NCBI GenBank assembly: GCA_038321615.1
Contig: JBBQFC010000002.1
Span: forward strand, 1-64,000
Reading direction: 5' to 3'
Length of the DNA stretch: 64,000 bases
Source of the DNA: JBBQFC01 sp038321615
GTDB taxonomy: Bacteria; Bacteroidota; Bacteroidia; Flavobacteriales_D; Cryomorphaceae
A model generated the notes under the pieces. That model made no database searches, was not told the origin of the DNA, and saw only the letters and a list, made by a program, of their open reading frames with translations. Below, one piece after another: positions 50,955-59,526 of this stretch (within the stretch, counting starts at the first letter, position 1; each line of letters begins with the position of its first letter). The position numbers and the translations under genes were made by a program.

Positions 50955-53054
50955 TTAATTCAATCCGTTTCGAAACGCATATCCAATGGTTAATCCTCCG
51001 TAAAAATTCCGTGGATTACCGGGGTAGAAATACCTCGGTGCATTGCCACCAAACCCAACGGCATTGGGCAAAACACTGCCGGCATAATTCGCGTCTAAAA
51101 TATTGTTAATCCCCGCATGGAAAAGAAACTCGAATCCATCAAAAATATTTAATTGATAAGCCAGCTTGGCATGGAGTAGATTATAAGATTCGGAATAGGA
51201 GTTATTGGCATCATTTAGTGGAATCTTACCCACGGAGAAACTATTTAAGCTCAGCCTCAATCCGTGCGGACTAAATACTTCGAGCCCGAGATTAATTGTC
51301 TTATCAGGCACCCCGGTGAGTTTATTGCCGGAGTATTCAACATCGCCGTCTACAAAATCCTTAAAGATATAATGCTGAAGAGCGAGCGACCCGAAGGGAC
51401 GAATTATCCAACCTCCCGCTACAAGTGCGTTATACCGAGTCAATATTTCGATGCCATTGTGCCGTGTGCTGCCCGCATTTATGCCTACATATTGATCGTT
51501 GCCCACGCGCTGGGCAACCAAAAGATTGGTAACCTGAATGGAATAAACGGCAAGCTCAGTGTAGAGCTTGCGATCGAGCCATTCGGCTTTTATGCCAGCT
51601 TCATAATTGATTCCCGTTTCGGGCTTCAGATCTGTATTGATTAAGCCATCGGGCGTGAGCGTATCTTCAACCCCCGGCACCGAAAAGCCATGGCTCGCAG
51701 TGGCGTAAAACATTTTGTAGGCGCTGAGCCGATACGTAAATCCCAATCGGGGAGAGAGCAGTGGCGCATATCGGTATGAGCCTGACTGATCGACACCACC
51801 CGGTGAAAGTATGCTTGTGAGATCGTAAAAAGTACTGTTGAAATTCACGCCCGCCTCCAGACCGATTTTTTCTGAAAGCCGGAGACGCTGTTGGGCAAAA
51901 ATATTAATGTTCTCTCGTACTTGCTTTTGTTGGGCGATTTTAGCACCGGCCACACTGCCTTGGTCGGGAAAGTCCTGATATCGATTTTCGAGGGTAGTGC
52001 CTTGGTAATATTCCCGGATATATTCCGACCCCAAAGCGATTTCGGCGGGAAAGTCAAAAATCCGGAAGTCATAATTGAAAACCGTTCTGGCACCTGCATT
52101 CCAGGTTTTTTCGTCGAGAATATTAAAAGGCCGGGGTTCATAGGCATCCCTTGCCTGGGTAAAAATGCCGGTAGTGTTGCGCAGGCGGCTTGTGAAAATA
52201 TGTGTAAACGATATACCGGTTACTATGCGGTCGTATGATTCATATCCCTCGGCACGAGACCAGTTCACATCGGCTCTTTCCGGATTTTCGCGCCAGGTGA
52301 TTTCGTTTATGGAACTGGGAATATATGCCTTTAAACGAGTCAGGTTAGTGAAAAAACGCACTTCATTTTTTTCATTCAAACGATGGTCGGCCTTGAAAGT
52401 CAACGATTGCCTATCGTATTTGCTGTTCGCACGAAATCCGTCGCTCTGCAAGTTGTTGTAAGCTACCAGAAAGGAAGTGTTTTTAAGTTTAAGGCTTCCA
52501 TTTACCGTTGATTTGCGCAAACCAAAACTCCCGACGGTAGCACCCATTGCAATACGACTCTCTTCCGGTTCGACTAGAAAGAGATGAATGACTCCGCCAA
52601 GACCTGACCCGTAAATGCTCGATACCGGGCCTTTGATCAATTCCACCGATTCGATTACATTCATGTCAATGTCTTCAATTACTGTGGAGCCATTGGCAAA
52701 AGAAATTGGTATGCCATCGAGGTAGGCCTTCACCCGATCTGTGCCATATTGAGATCGCGCTCCCATTCCGCGAATAGTGATGCGGTTGGTATTTAATGCG
52801 CCTTGCTGCATATATACGCCCGGCAATTGATTGAGAATTGGGGTGAGAATGGTTTGGTCGCCTTGGGTGAGCTGAATTCGATCTAAAATATTTATCGCCG
52901 CTGGAATGTTTCTCAAGGTGTCGCGCATTGGTGTACCCCGAACCACTACTTCTGCAATGTGCCTGATGGTGTCTCGGTTTTCAGATTCCTGCGCCCGCGC
53001 CCCAATACCAAGTACGATAGCGATAAAAATCGGTCCATATTTTACCGAAGGCAT
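50955..53054 (-). CDS. TonB-dependent receptor
   Basis: A 699-aa outer-membrane receptor. Signal peptide at 1-21 (IFIAIVLGIGARAQ); plug domain at about 35-150 with the TonB-box-near AEVVVRGTPMRDTLRNIPA, then NQLPGVYMQQ, YGTDRVKAYLDGIPI and IESVELIKGPVSSIYGSGLGG; 22-strand barrel to the end, with an aromatic C-terminal strand (TIGYAFRNGLN). No N-terminal STN or carboxypeptidase-like repeat is present, unlike SusC types. The general form fits siderophore or vitamin receptors (FecA/FhuA-like, FyuA-like). It is cotranscribed with the preceding dehydrogenase-like gene (start 3 bp after its stop). The ligand is unknown. Confidence 0.92.
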   Translation of the reverse strand: MPSVKYGPIFIAIVLGIGARAQESENRDTIRHIAEVVVRGTPMRDTLRNIPAAINILDRIQLTQGDQTILTPILNQLPGVYMQQGALNTNRITIRGMGARSQYGTDRVKAYLDGIPISFANGSTVIEDIDMNVIESVELIKGPVSSIYGSGLGGVIHLFLVEPEESRIAMGATVGSFGLRKSTVNGSLKLKNTSFLVAYNNLQSDGFRANSKYDRQSLTFKADHRLNEKNEVRFFTNLTRLKAYIPSSINEITWRENPERADVNWSRAEGYESYDRIVTGISFTHIFTSRLRNTTGIFTQARDAYEPRPFNILDEKTWNAGARTVFNYDFRIFDFPAEIALGSEYIREYYQGTTLENRYQDFPDQGSVAGAKIAQQKQVRENINIFAQQRLRLSEKIGLEAGVNFNSTFYDLTSILSPGGVDQSGSYRYAPLLSPRLGFTYRLSAYKMFYATASHGFSVPGVEDTLTPDGLINTDLKPETGINYEAGIKAEWLDRKLYTELAVYSIQVTNLLVAQRVGNDQYVGINAGSTRHNGIEILTRYNALVAGGWIIRPFGSLALQHYIFKDFVDGDVEYSGNKLTGVPDKTINLGLEVFSPHGLRLSLNSFSVGKIPLNDANNSYSESYNLLHAKLAYQLNIFDGFEFLFHAGINNILDANYAGSVLPNAVGFGGNAPRYFYPGNPRNFYGGLTIGYAFRNGLN

Positions 53055-53056
53055 TA

Positions 53057-54340
53057 TTAACGGGCAGAAACCTGCCACACAATTCCGCTGTCGTCATCGA
53101 GAACCAGGAGCGAACCATCTGGCATCTCTGTCACGCCTACAGGTCGTCCGAAAACTTTGCTTCCATCACCATCGGCTATAAAGCCCGTGAGAAAATCTTG
53201 GGGTGGCTGTGGCTTTCCATTTTCGAATGGTACGAAGACCACCTTGTATCCAGAAAAGTTCGACCTGTTCCATGAACCGTGCTGGCCGACGAAAGCGCCG
53301 TTCTTGTATCGTTCAGGAAAGGAATCTCCCGTGTAGAATGCCAAGCCGAGCGATGCGGTATGGCTGCCCAATGGTACGTCGGGAACCAAGGCCTTTTTCA
53401 CCGAGTCGTCATTAGGGCTATCACTCCACCGCGGGTCTTTGATTTGACCGAAGTAGGAATATGGCCAACCATAAAATCCACCCTGTTTTACGCTGGTGAG
53501 ATAATCCGGTACGAGGTTGTCGCCCAGTTTGTCGCGCTCATTTACAGCGGTCCACAATTCGCCGTTGGCCGGGTTCCAATCCATGCCTACCGGATTGCGA
53601 AGACCGGAAGCATAAATTTTCTCACCGCTTCCATCGGGGTTTATCTCCAGAATACACGCCCTGCGCAGCTCTTCTTCGATTCCATGCTCGCCCACATTGC
53701 TGGCCGAACCTACGGAAATATAAATTTTTGATCCGTCCGCATTTTGCAGCAGATTACGGGTCCAATGATTGTTGTAACCACCTGCCGGTAAATCGAGAAT
53801 TTTCTCACCACCACCTTCTAGTTTCTCCTGCCCTGGCGTATAAGCCCATCTATAAAGCCCATCGGTATTGGCCACATAGAAATATCCTTTCAATATGAGC
53901 ATTCCAAAAGGACAATTGAGGCCTTCGGCAAAAACGACTTGTGTCTCTGGTTTACCATCACCGTCGATGTCGCGAAGCATCGTTATCTGGTTGGCACTAA
54001 AGCGAGTATTCGATTCCGCCACAAATACATCGTTGTTCGGCCCCACATAGGCCCATCGTGGGTGTTTCAGCTCTTCTGTAAATCGGGTGACAGTAAACCC
54101 TTCCGGGGCTCTTGGCGTCTGACCATCCTTCCAACCCTGAATATTGCTCAATTTTACTTGAGATTTTTCAGCGTATGGCGAAGGAAGTGTGAGTGCTCCA
54201 ATAGCGGTTTGAACGGTGGTTTCTTTGTCGTATGCTGCACTCGCTTCTGGCAATTTGGTTTGTGCATTGCAGCCCGTGAAAATTACCGACATGATGTAAA
54301 TCATTGATATGCTGAGCGCTTCTTTGGTGCGAAATTTCAT
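53057..54340 (-). CDS. PQQ-dependent sugar (sorbosone/glucose) dehydrogenase-like lipoprotein
   Basis: A 427-aa six-bladed beta-propeller-type protein. Lipoprotein signal with lipobox (FTGC, C24) puts it in the outer membrane or periplasm. The family stretch FTVTRFTEELKHPRWAYVGP, then SEN/GLNCPFGMLI, YYNNHWTRNLLQNADGSKIY-like (here GGYNNHWTRNL) and ASGLRNPVGMDWNP with GWPYSYFG and FVGQHGSWNRS matches the glucose/sorbosone dehydrogenase family, whose members use PQQ or are PQQ-free homologues. Whether PQQ binds is unproven; no pqq genes are present. The TonB receptor gene starts 3 bp after its stop. Confidence 0.88.
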   Translation of the reverse strand: MKFRTKEALSISMIYIMSVIFTGCNAQTKLPEASAAYDKETTVQTAIGALTLPSPYAEKSQVKLSNIQGWKDGQTPRAPEGFTVTRFTEELKHPRWAYVGPNNDVFVAESNTRFSANQITMLRDIDGDGKPETQVVFAEGLNCPFGMLILKGYFYVANTDGLYRWAYTPGQEKLEGGGEKILDLPAGGYNNHWTRNLLQNADGSKIYISVGSASNVGEHGIEEELRRACILEINPDGSGEKIYASGLRNPVGMDWNPANGELWTAVNERDKLGDNLVPDYLTSVKQGGFYGWPYSYFGQIKDPRWSDSPNDDSVKKALVPDVPLGSHTASLGLAFYTGDSFPERYKNGAFVGQHGSWNRSNFSGYKVVFVPFENGKPQPPQDFLTGFIADGDGSKVFGRPVGVTEMPDGSLLVLDDDSGIVWQVSAR

Positions 54341-54599
54341 TGATTAAGTTTTTACAGACAGTTTTGAGGCAGCCGATTAGGGTCAACAAAGGTGGGAAAC
54401 TTCTACGCCACTTTTTTCGGAATGCCTTGGATGTGCTTTTTTAGAGCCTAGCTTAAGGTTGTCGCACTTAAAGGAAATTGGGTCGTTTCGGGACGTGCGG
54501 CACGCGCGTACTTTTTTCGTCTTTCTTGGGCTATCAACGTGAGCAAAATTGTTCGCTTTGTCTATTTTCGCCTTCGCAAGTTAATCCACCTTTTGTCGT

Positions 54600-55130
54600 A
54601 TGCCTATTTTCCTTTCTGCTCCCGAAGCCAATGAACACGCCCCCTACATGTCCAATTATATTCGCCATGTTAAGCCCGGATCGATTGAGGTGGTATTGAA
54701 AGCCGATCAGGATCAAGTCGCCCGGTTATTCGCATCCATCGGCGCCGAAAAAGCTGAATACGCTTACGCGCCGGGTAAGTGGACGGTGAAGCAAACCATC
54801 ATTCACTGTATGGATACCGAGCGAATTTTTGCTTGCCGGGCGCTGATGCTTGCTCGGGGTGATCAAGGCAAATTACCTGGCTATGACCACGAAGCTTACG
54901 CGGCAAAAACACTACATGACATGAGATCGCTTAGCGAATTGCAAGCGGAATGGGAAATGTTGCGTCAATTGAATCTGACGTTATTCCAGAGTTTCAATGC
55001 CGCTGACATGACAAACATCGGGAATGCCAATGCCAATCCGCTCTCCCCCCGAGCTATAGCCTTTATTATTTCAGGACACACGCTCCATCACATGGAGGTA
55101 CTCCGGGAAAAATATGGTCTGGAATTTTAA
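54600..55130 (+). CDS. DinB-like four-helix-bundle protein
   Basis: A 176-aa protein of the DinB/DUF1572-type metal-binding four-helix bundle. The three His of the metal site are in KQTIIHCMDTE (one) and SGHTLHHMEVL (two, H-x3-H). K-W-T-V-K-Q and ISGHTLHHMEVLREKY are the typical helix-1 and helix-4 cores. Members include thiol-dependent transferases and damage-induced proteins; the activity here is unknown. ATG at 54600. It converges on nfu, with the stop codons overlapping by 4 bp. Confidence 0.87.
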   Translation: MPIFLSAPEANEHAPYMSNYIRHVKPGSIEVVLKADQDQVARLFASIGAEKAEYAYAPGKWTVKQTIIHCMDTERIFACRALMLARGDQGKLPGYDHEAYAAKTLHDMRSLSELQAEWEMLRQLNLTLFQSFNAADMTNIGNANANPLSPRAIAFIISGHTLHHMEVLREKYGLEF

Positions 55131-55729
55131 ACCGATTCGGCTACCACTTCCTTTACCACTGGAAGCTCAGCCACCAACAGATTCTGAATTCCATCTTTTA
55201 AAGTAACCACGGATGACGGACAACCCGCGCAAGAGCCCCGAAGCTGAACCGTAACCACGCCATCCTTGAAAGAGACAAAATCAATAGCACCTCCGTCGCT
55301 TTCCACCGCTGGTTTCACATATTGATCGAGTAGTGTAATAATTATTTCGTCATATTCGCTCGGCTCTACAGGTGCTTTCGGAGTGCTGTTAGGGTCCAGG
55401 CTTTCTGCCGATGTGGAAATTTCGGGCGCGGCTTCCACGGCTTTTTCGTTTTTAAGTAGGTGTTCACGGATAAATTCGCGGAGCTCGAATGTTATTAAAT
55501 CCCAACTGAGATCGGCAATCTTTGTGAGGGTCACATAGTTATTTGAAATAAAAACACTCTTTACGAAAGGGAAGTTGAATAGCTCCTGCGCCAACGTGGA
55601 GCTGCCTTTTGCTGCCTGAGCGGTGTGGTATTCTACCGGATCAATTCCATCAAAAATACGGCGATCGGCTACAAATTTCATGGTGTTTGGATTGGGAGTC
55701 AACTCAGCGTATAATGTAGTAGGATGCAT
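55127..55729 (-). CDS. NifU/Nfu family Fe-S cluster scaffold protein
   Basis: A 200-aa protein with the Nfu N-terminal domain (about 1-90, YAELTPNPNTMKFVADR) and the NifU C-terminal domain (about 115-200) whose CxxC cluster-binding motif is in LRGSCAGCPSSVVTL. Such proteins carry assembled [4Fe-4S] clusters to target enzymes. ATG at 55729 (MHPTTLYAEL) is chosen because the frame upstream runs through the promoter region. The stop overlaps that of the DinB gene. The linker contains an acidic and proline-rich stretch. Confidence 0.92.
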   Translation of the reverse strand: MHPTTLYAELTPNPNTMKFVADRRIFDGIDPVEYHTAQAAKGSSTLAQELFNFPFVKSVFISNNYVTLTKIADLSWDLITFELREFIREHLLKNEKAVEAAPEISTSAESLDPNSTPKAPVEPSEYDEIIITLLDQYVKPAVESDGGAIDFVSFKDGVVTVQLRGSCAGCPSSVVTLKDGIQNLLVAELPVVKEVVAESV

Positions 55730-55746
55730 GGCGGTCGGATTATTTT

Positions 55747-55754
55747 TATCTTTG
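55747..55754 (+). promoter_or_regulatory. Bacteroidota -7 element for the metal-handling cassette
   Basis: TATCTTTG, exact match, 43 bp before the ATG at 55798. It directly abuts the nfu element on the other strand. Confidence 0.5.
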
Positions 55755-55762
55755 CAAAGGTA
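55755..55762 (-). promoter_or_regulatory. Bacteroidota -7 element for nfu
   Basis: TACCTTTG on the minus strand, exact match, 25 bp before the nfu ATG, back to back with the plus-strand element. Confidence 0.5.
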
Positions 55763-55797
55763 CAATGCAATAAGCACTTTGTTTGTCGGCAATAATA

Positions 55798-56202
55798 ATG
55801 GAAATCACAGCTTTTAAAAGATGGTCAATAATCGTTCTCGCGTTTGCGATGATCGTGCAATGCAAGTCTGTGAGTGCTACTATTATGACTTGTCATTCCA
55901 GCGGAAAGCAGATGCTTACCTTAGGGGTTTTCGATGCGTGTTGTGCATCTGAAAAACCTATAGCCGCTGCTACTTTTCAAGGTCGCTGCTGTGATTATTC
56001 CCAGCAAGCGCAGCTTTTTTCGGCGGCTTCGCAAACCGTAGATGGAATTAAAATCGTTGCTCCGGTCATTCATTTCTTCCGCAGTGGGGTTGATTTCTTC
56101 AAATTCCCTAAGCTTTTCGATCATGCTGTAAAATTTTTCGATCGGACTCCGCCCTTACCCCGCCCTAATTTTTTCTCCCTTATTTGCCGGTTCAATTTGT
56201 GA
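55798..56202 (+). CDS. Exported Cys-rich protein, HYC_CC_PP-like
   Basis: A 134-aa exported protein with signal peptide at about 1-30 (IIVLAFAMIVQCKSVSATIM). The mature part carries TCHSSGK, a CC pair in FDACCAS, a second CC in GRCCDY and a proline stretch PPLPRP near the end, like the HYC_CC_PP group of Bacteroidota small proteins, which occur beside TonB receptors and heavy-metal-domain proteins. Here the Cys pairs point to a soft metal such as copper, though this is inference. ATG at 55798 gives the signal peptide; the frame upstream is promoter. First gene of the cassette that continues to 59318. Confidence 0.75.
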   Translation: MEITAFKRWSIIVLAFAMIVQCKSVSATIMTCHSSGKQMLTLGVFDACCASEKPIAAATFQGRCCDYSQQAQLFSAASQTVDGIKIVAPVIHFFRSGVDFFKFPKLFDHAVKFFDRTPPLPRPNFFSLICRFNL

Positions 56203-56252
56203 TGATCGTGATTTACCTCAGGTAATTATCACGTTTCTAATCATCGCAAATT

Positions 56253-58469
56253 ATGTACAAAAAGCTTTTATTCTTCGCCTTTATGGCGATACCTTTTCTC
56301 ACCTCCGCCCAATTTGTCGAAGGCACAGTGACCGATTCTTCCACCGGCGAATCTTTAATTGGCGCCAATATTTTCTGGTCAGGAACTTCTATGGGAGTTG
56401 TTGCCGACACCAACGGCCGCTTCCGTTTGGAAATTCCGCAGCCTTATCCCCAACGGCTGATCATACGCATGGTAGGCTATGCCGCCGACACCTTAATCAT
56501 TGCCGCTCCGAATACAAATTTAGCGATAAGGCTATATCCAAGCCTGGAGCTCAATACCGTTCAGGTGGAAGGAGATCGGGGCGTTTTTTCTATGTCGGCT
56601 GCTAATCGGCTTAATACCGAGTCGATCAATCGCGGCATTTTGCGGAAAGCGGCCTGCTGTAACCTCTCGGAAAGTTTCGAAACGTCCGCAACCGTCGATG
56701 TAGTTTTAAGCGATGCTATAACCGGAACACGCCGTATTCAAATGCTTGGACTGGAAGGGATTTATGTCCAAAATCTTTTTCAATCGGTTCCTTTTTCGAG
56801 GGGTTTGTCCAATGTATTGGGTTTCGACCAAATACCAGGGCCGTGGATCAATAGCATTGACCTTACGAAGGGAATTGGTGCAGCAGCCTTGGGATACGAA
56901 ACGATGACAGGGCAAATCAATCTCGCTTTTCTCGATGCTTCGGAAGGAGAATCCTTGCACCTCGATGCATTTGGCTCGAATCAATCGCGATTTGAAGGCA
57001 ATGCTATTTATGCCCTGCCGATCAATGAAAAGTGGTCGAATGTCCTGTTTGTCAATGGATTTATTCAACAAATGCGACTCGATATGAACGATGATGGGTT
57101 TCTGGATATGCCCCTCCGTGAGGGCTTTAATTTTATGGACCAGTTAAGATACAAAGGACTTGACCTCACCGCAAATCTGGCTCTGCGCTATGGCGAAGAA
57201 GAGCGTATTTCTGGTCAGGAAAATTATAATTATGGCGACGACTTTGGAACCTTGAATGCTTACGGCTTTGGATTGGAAATGCAGCAATACGAAGCGATTG
57301 CCGACGTAGAATACGTCCCGCCACAGCTTGATAAAACCTTCCTTCGCGGAAAGGCATCCTTCAATCGCACGGAGCTTCAATCCTTTTTTGGTAATACAAA
57401 TTACATTGGGGTTGAAAATTCTTACAGACTTGGGATAGAAGGGGAGAAGCATATCGGTGAATTTGACGATCATTCGCTCACTGTTGGAATCGATTATTTC
57501 GCCGATCAATTTGAAGAAGCTTTGGCAGACTCCGCTTTTTCCCGAAACGAATCGGTGCCAGGTATTTATGCCCAATACGCATATCTGCGCCCCCGTTTTG
57601 ACGCAATGATCGGGCTGCGCAGCGATTTTCATAATCTGTATGGCACGCAAATAAGCCCACGTTTGCACCTGAAGTATAATTTAAAACCGCTTACTGTAGT
57701 TCGCGGCGTTGCCGGACGTGGTTTCCGCGCCCCTAATATGATTGCCGATCAATTTGGGTATTTCGCAAGCGCTCGCCGTACAAATGTGCTCGAAACTCCG
57801 GATGCCGAAATTTCCTGGAATATGGGAGCTTCCTTTCTTCATAAGTTTAACCTCTGGAAAGGAAAAGAAGCCACATGGAACGTGGACTATTATTTCACGA
57901 CGTTCGAAAATCAATGGATCGCCGACCGTGATTTTGACACCCGGCAATTGATTTTTTACAACCTACGTGGCAATTCGACAGCACATAGCGTCCAAACCGA
58001 TTTCCAATCAGAGCTATGGGCGGGGTTCGGATTTAAAGCATCTTATAAATATCAATTCGTGGAGGTAGATTATTTGTCGGGTTCCCTCGAGAAGCCGCTT
58101 ATTCCAAATCACCGCGCCTTGTTGAACCTTGGTTACACTTCTCCGACGGGTCGATGGTTCCTTGATTTTACGGGCAACTATTACGGGAGCTCCCGCTTGC
58201 CCGATACAAGCACGAACCCAGAACAATTCCGCTTGGCGCAGCGTGCGGACTCCTATTTCCTTTTCAACACTCAAGCCACTTTCGTGATAAAAGATTTGGA
58301 ACTGTACGTAGGTTCGGAAAATTTAGCGAATTTTATCCAGGATAACGCCATTATCGATGCCCAAAATCCTTTCGGCTCGAATTTTGACGCTACTATGATT
58401 TACGCACCTTTGAATGGCCGCACGATTTATGCGGGCCTTCGATACAACCTTAAAATAAAGAAAAAATGA
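56253..58469 (+). CDS. TonB-dependent receptor with carboxypeptidase-like N-terminal domain and CC motif
   Basis: A 738-aa outer-membrane receptor. Signal peptide 1-19 (FFAFMAIPFLTSAQ); a carboxypeptidase-regulatory-like domain at about 20-105 (GTVTDSSTGESLIGANIFW); plug domain at about 125-230 with a conserved KAACCNLSESFET segment, then IQMLGLEGIYVQ and KGIGAAALGYETMTGQIN; and a barrel to the end, finishing with GLRYNLKIKKK. The CC in the plug is shared with TonB receptors next to heavy-metal-associated genes. Transport of a metal or metal chelate is inferred. Its last codon overlaps the next gene (ATGA). Confidence 0.92.
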   Translation: MYKKLLFFAFMAIPFLTSAQFVEGTVTDSSTGESLIGANIFWSGTSMGVVADTNGRFRLEIPQPYPQRLIIRMVGYAADTLIIAAPNTNLAIRLYPSLELNTVQVEGDRGVFSMSAANRLNTESINRGILRKAACCNLSESFETSATVDVVLSDAITGTRRIQMLGLEGIYVQNLFQSVPFSRGLSNVLGFDQIPGPWINSIDLTKGIGAAALGYETMTGQINLAFLDASEGESLHLDAFGSNQSRFEGNAIYALPINEKWSNVLFVNGFIQQMRLDMNDDGFLDMPLREGFNFMDQLRYKGLDLTANLALRYGEEERISGQENYNYGDDFGTLNAYGFGLEMQQYEAIADVEYVPPQLDKTFLRGKASFNRTELQSFFGNTNYIGVENSYRLGIEGEKHIGEFDDHSLTVGIDYFADQFEEALADSAFSRNESVPGIYAQYAYLRPRFDAMIGLRSDFHNLYGTQISPRLHLKYNLKPLTVVRGVAGRGFRAPNMIADQFGYFASARRTNVLETPDAEISWNMGASFLHKFNLWKGKEATWNVDYYFTTFENQWIADRDFDTRQLIFYNLRGNSTAHSVQTDFQSELWAGFGFKASYKYQFVEVDYLSGSLEKPLIPNHRALLNLGYTSPTGRWFLDFTGNYYGSSRLPDTSTNPEQFRLAQRADSYFLFNTQATFVIKDLELYVGSENLANFIQDNAIIDAQNPFGSNFDATMIYAPLNGRTIYAGLRYNLKIKKK

Positions 58470-58807
58470 AAACAGCAGCAATGATTTTAGTACTCGCTTT
58501 CACAGCGACTTTTGCCTCAGCGCAGGAAAGCACTCCAGGCGAACTATTAGTAAGTAGCAGCGTGGTCTGCGACATGTGTAAAAACACTATCGAACAGGGA
58601 ATGGCTTATACCAAAGGGATAAAGTCGACCAAAGTAAATGTGAAAGAGAATCAAATCTTGGTAAAGTACAACCCCGAAAAGCTTACGGAACAAGAAGTGA
58701 AGGAAGCTATTACCGCTTTGGGTTATGTAGCCGGCGACATGAAGCCCACCAAGGCAGCTTACGACAAGCTGCACGGTTGTTGCAAGGCGGGGGGCGTTTG
58801 TGACTAA
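58466..58807 (+). CDS. Exported heavy-metal-associated (HMA) domain protein
   Basis: A 113-aa exported protein: signal peptide 1-19 (MILVLAFTATFASAQ), then a ferredoxin-like HMA domain with the metal-binding CxxC in SVVCDMCKNTIEQGM, and a C-terminal Cys tail (LHGCCKAGGVCD) with three more Cys. It is suited to carrying Cu+ or a similar ion in the periplasm. It overlaps the TonB receptor by 4 nt and the next gene by 8 nt, so translation is probably coupled along the cassette. Confidence 0.9.
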   Translation: MKTAAMILVLAFTATFASAQESTPGELLVSSSVVCDMCKNTIEQGMAYTKGIKSTKVNVKENQILVKYNPEKLTEQEVKEAITALGYVAGDMKPTKAAYDKLHGCCKAGGVCD

Positions 58808-59318
58808 GCCCGTCGTTCACGGCTTAGAAGGCAAGGAGCCCATTATTGGATTGAACACGTGGATAGCGCCCGGTGCGGTTGTAGTTGGCGAAGTGTATCT
58901 GGGCGCCAATTGTAGTATTTGGTACCACGCCGTACTTCGCGCCGACGTCGCACCGATTCGCATCGGCGATGACACCAACATTCAGGATGGAGCAATGGTA
59001 CATGCCACCAGGGATAAAAGCGCCACGGTAATTGGCAATCGCGTTACAGTGGGTCATAGAGCGATTATTCATGGCTGCACCATCGAAGACGAAGTCCTGA
59101 TTGGAATGGGTGCTATCGTGCTCGACAATGCCTATATAGAATCTGGAGCAATTGTAGCCGCCGGCGCGGTTATTTTGGAAAACACACGCGTTTTAGCAGG
59201 AACCATTTGGGCGGGAATTCCGGCGAGACAAGTGAAAATGCTAGATAGCGCACTTTCCCGCGAGCGGATGCGCGAAATGTCGGCGAGCTACGTGGGATAT
59301 AAGGAGTTGTATAGATGA
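58800..59318 (+). CDS. Gamma-carbonic anhydrase family protein
   Basis: A 172-aa left-handed beta-helix of hexapeptide repeats (for example GANCSIWYHAVLRADVAPI, IGNRVTVGHRAIIHGC). The metal-binding His residues of gamma-carbonic anhydrases fit H in MVHATRD, HRAIIH and G-H. The start is GTG at 58800 inside the HMA gene's last codons. Many members of this family, also called YrdA-like, are active or inactive CAs that bind Zn, Fe or Co. Whether it belongs functionally to the metal cassette is inferred from overlap only. Confidence 0.9.
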   Translation: MTKPVVHGLEGKEPIIGLNTWIAPGAVVVGEVYLGANCSIWYHAVLRADVAPIRIGDDTNIQDGAMVHATRDKSATVIGNRVTVGHRAIIHGCTIEDEVLIGMGAIVLDNAYIESGAIVAAGAVILENTRVLAGTIWAGIPARQVKMLDSALSRERMREMSASYVGYKELYR

Positions 59319-59526
59319 ATGTTCGCCCGTATTGGTTAGAACTAGCTCTTCGTTGGGTATTCACTCTGCGATTGTCTAGGGATCACCATCAACGTTTCGT
59401 TGGTCATGAGGCCTGCGATTAACATTGCCCCATTGAAAATGAGCTGCGCTTAACCTGAATAATTTGCGAAATAACCGTACGGTAAATGCCCTGCGGAGCG
59501 CGGAATTGCGTAAAAAATTTGAAGTC

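Noticed and set aside
59319..59426. A 35-codon frame after the gamma-CA gene
   Set aside because: Its ATG follows the stop codon directly, but there is no ribosome-binding signal, conserved feature or supporting context beyond an open frame.
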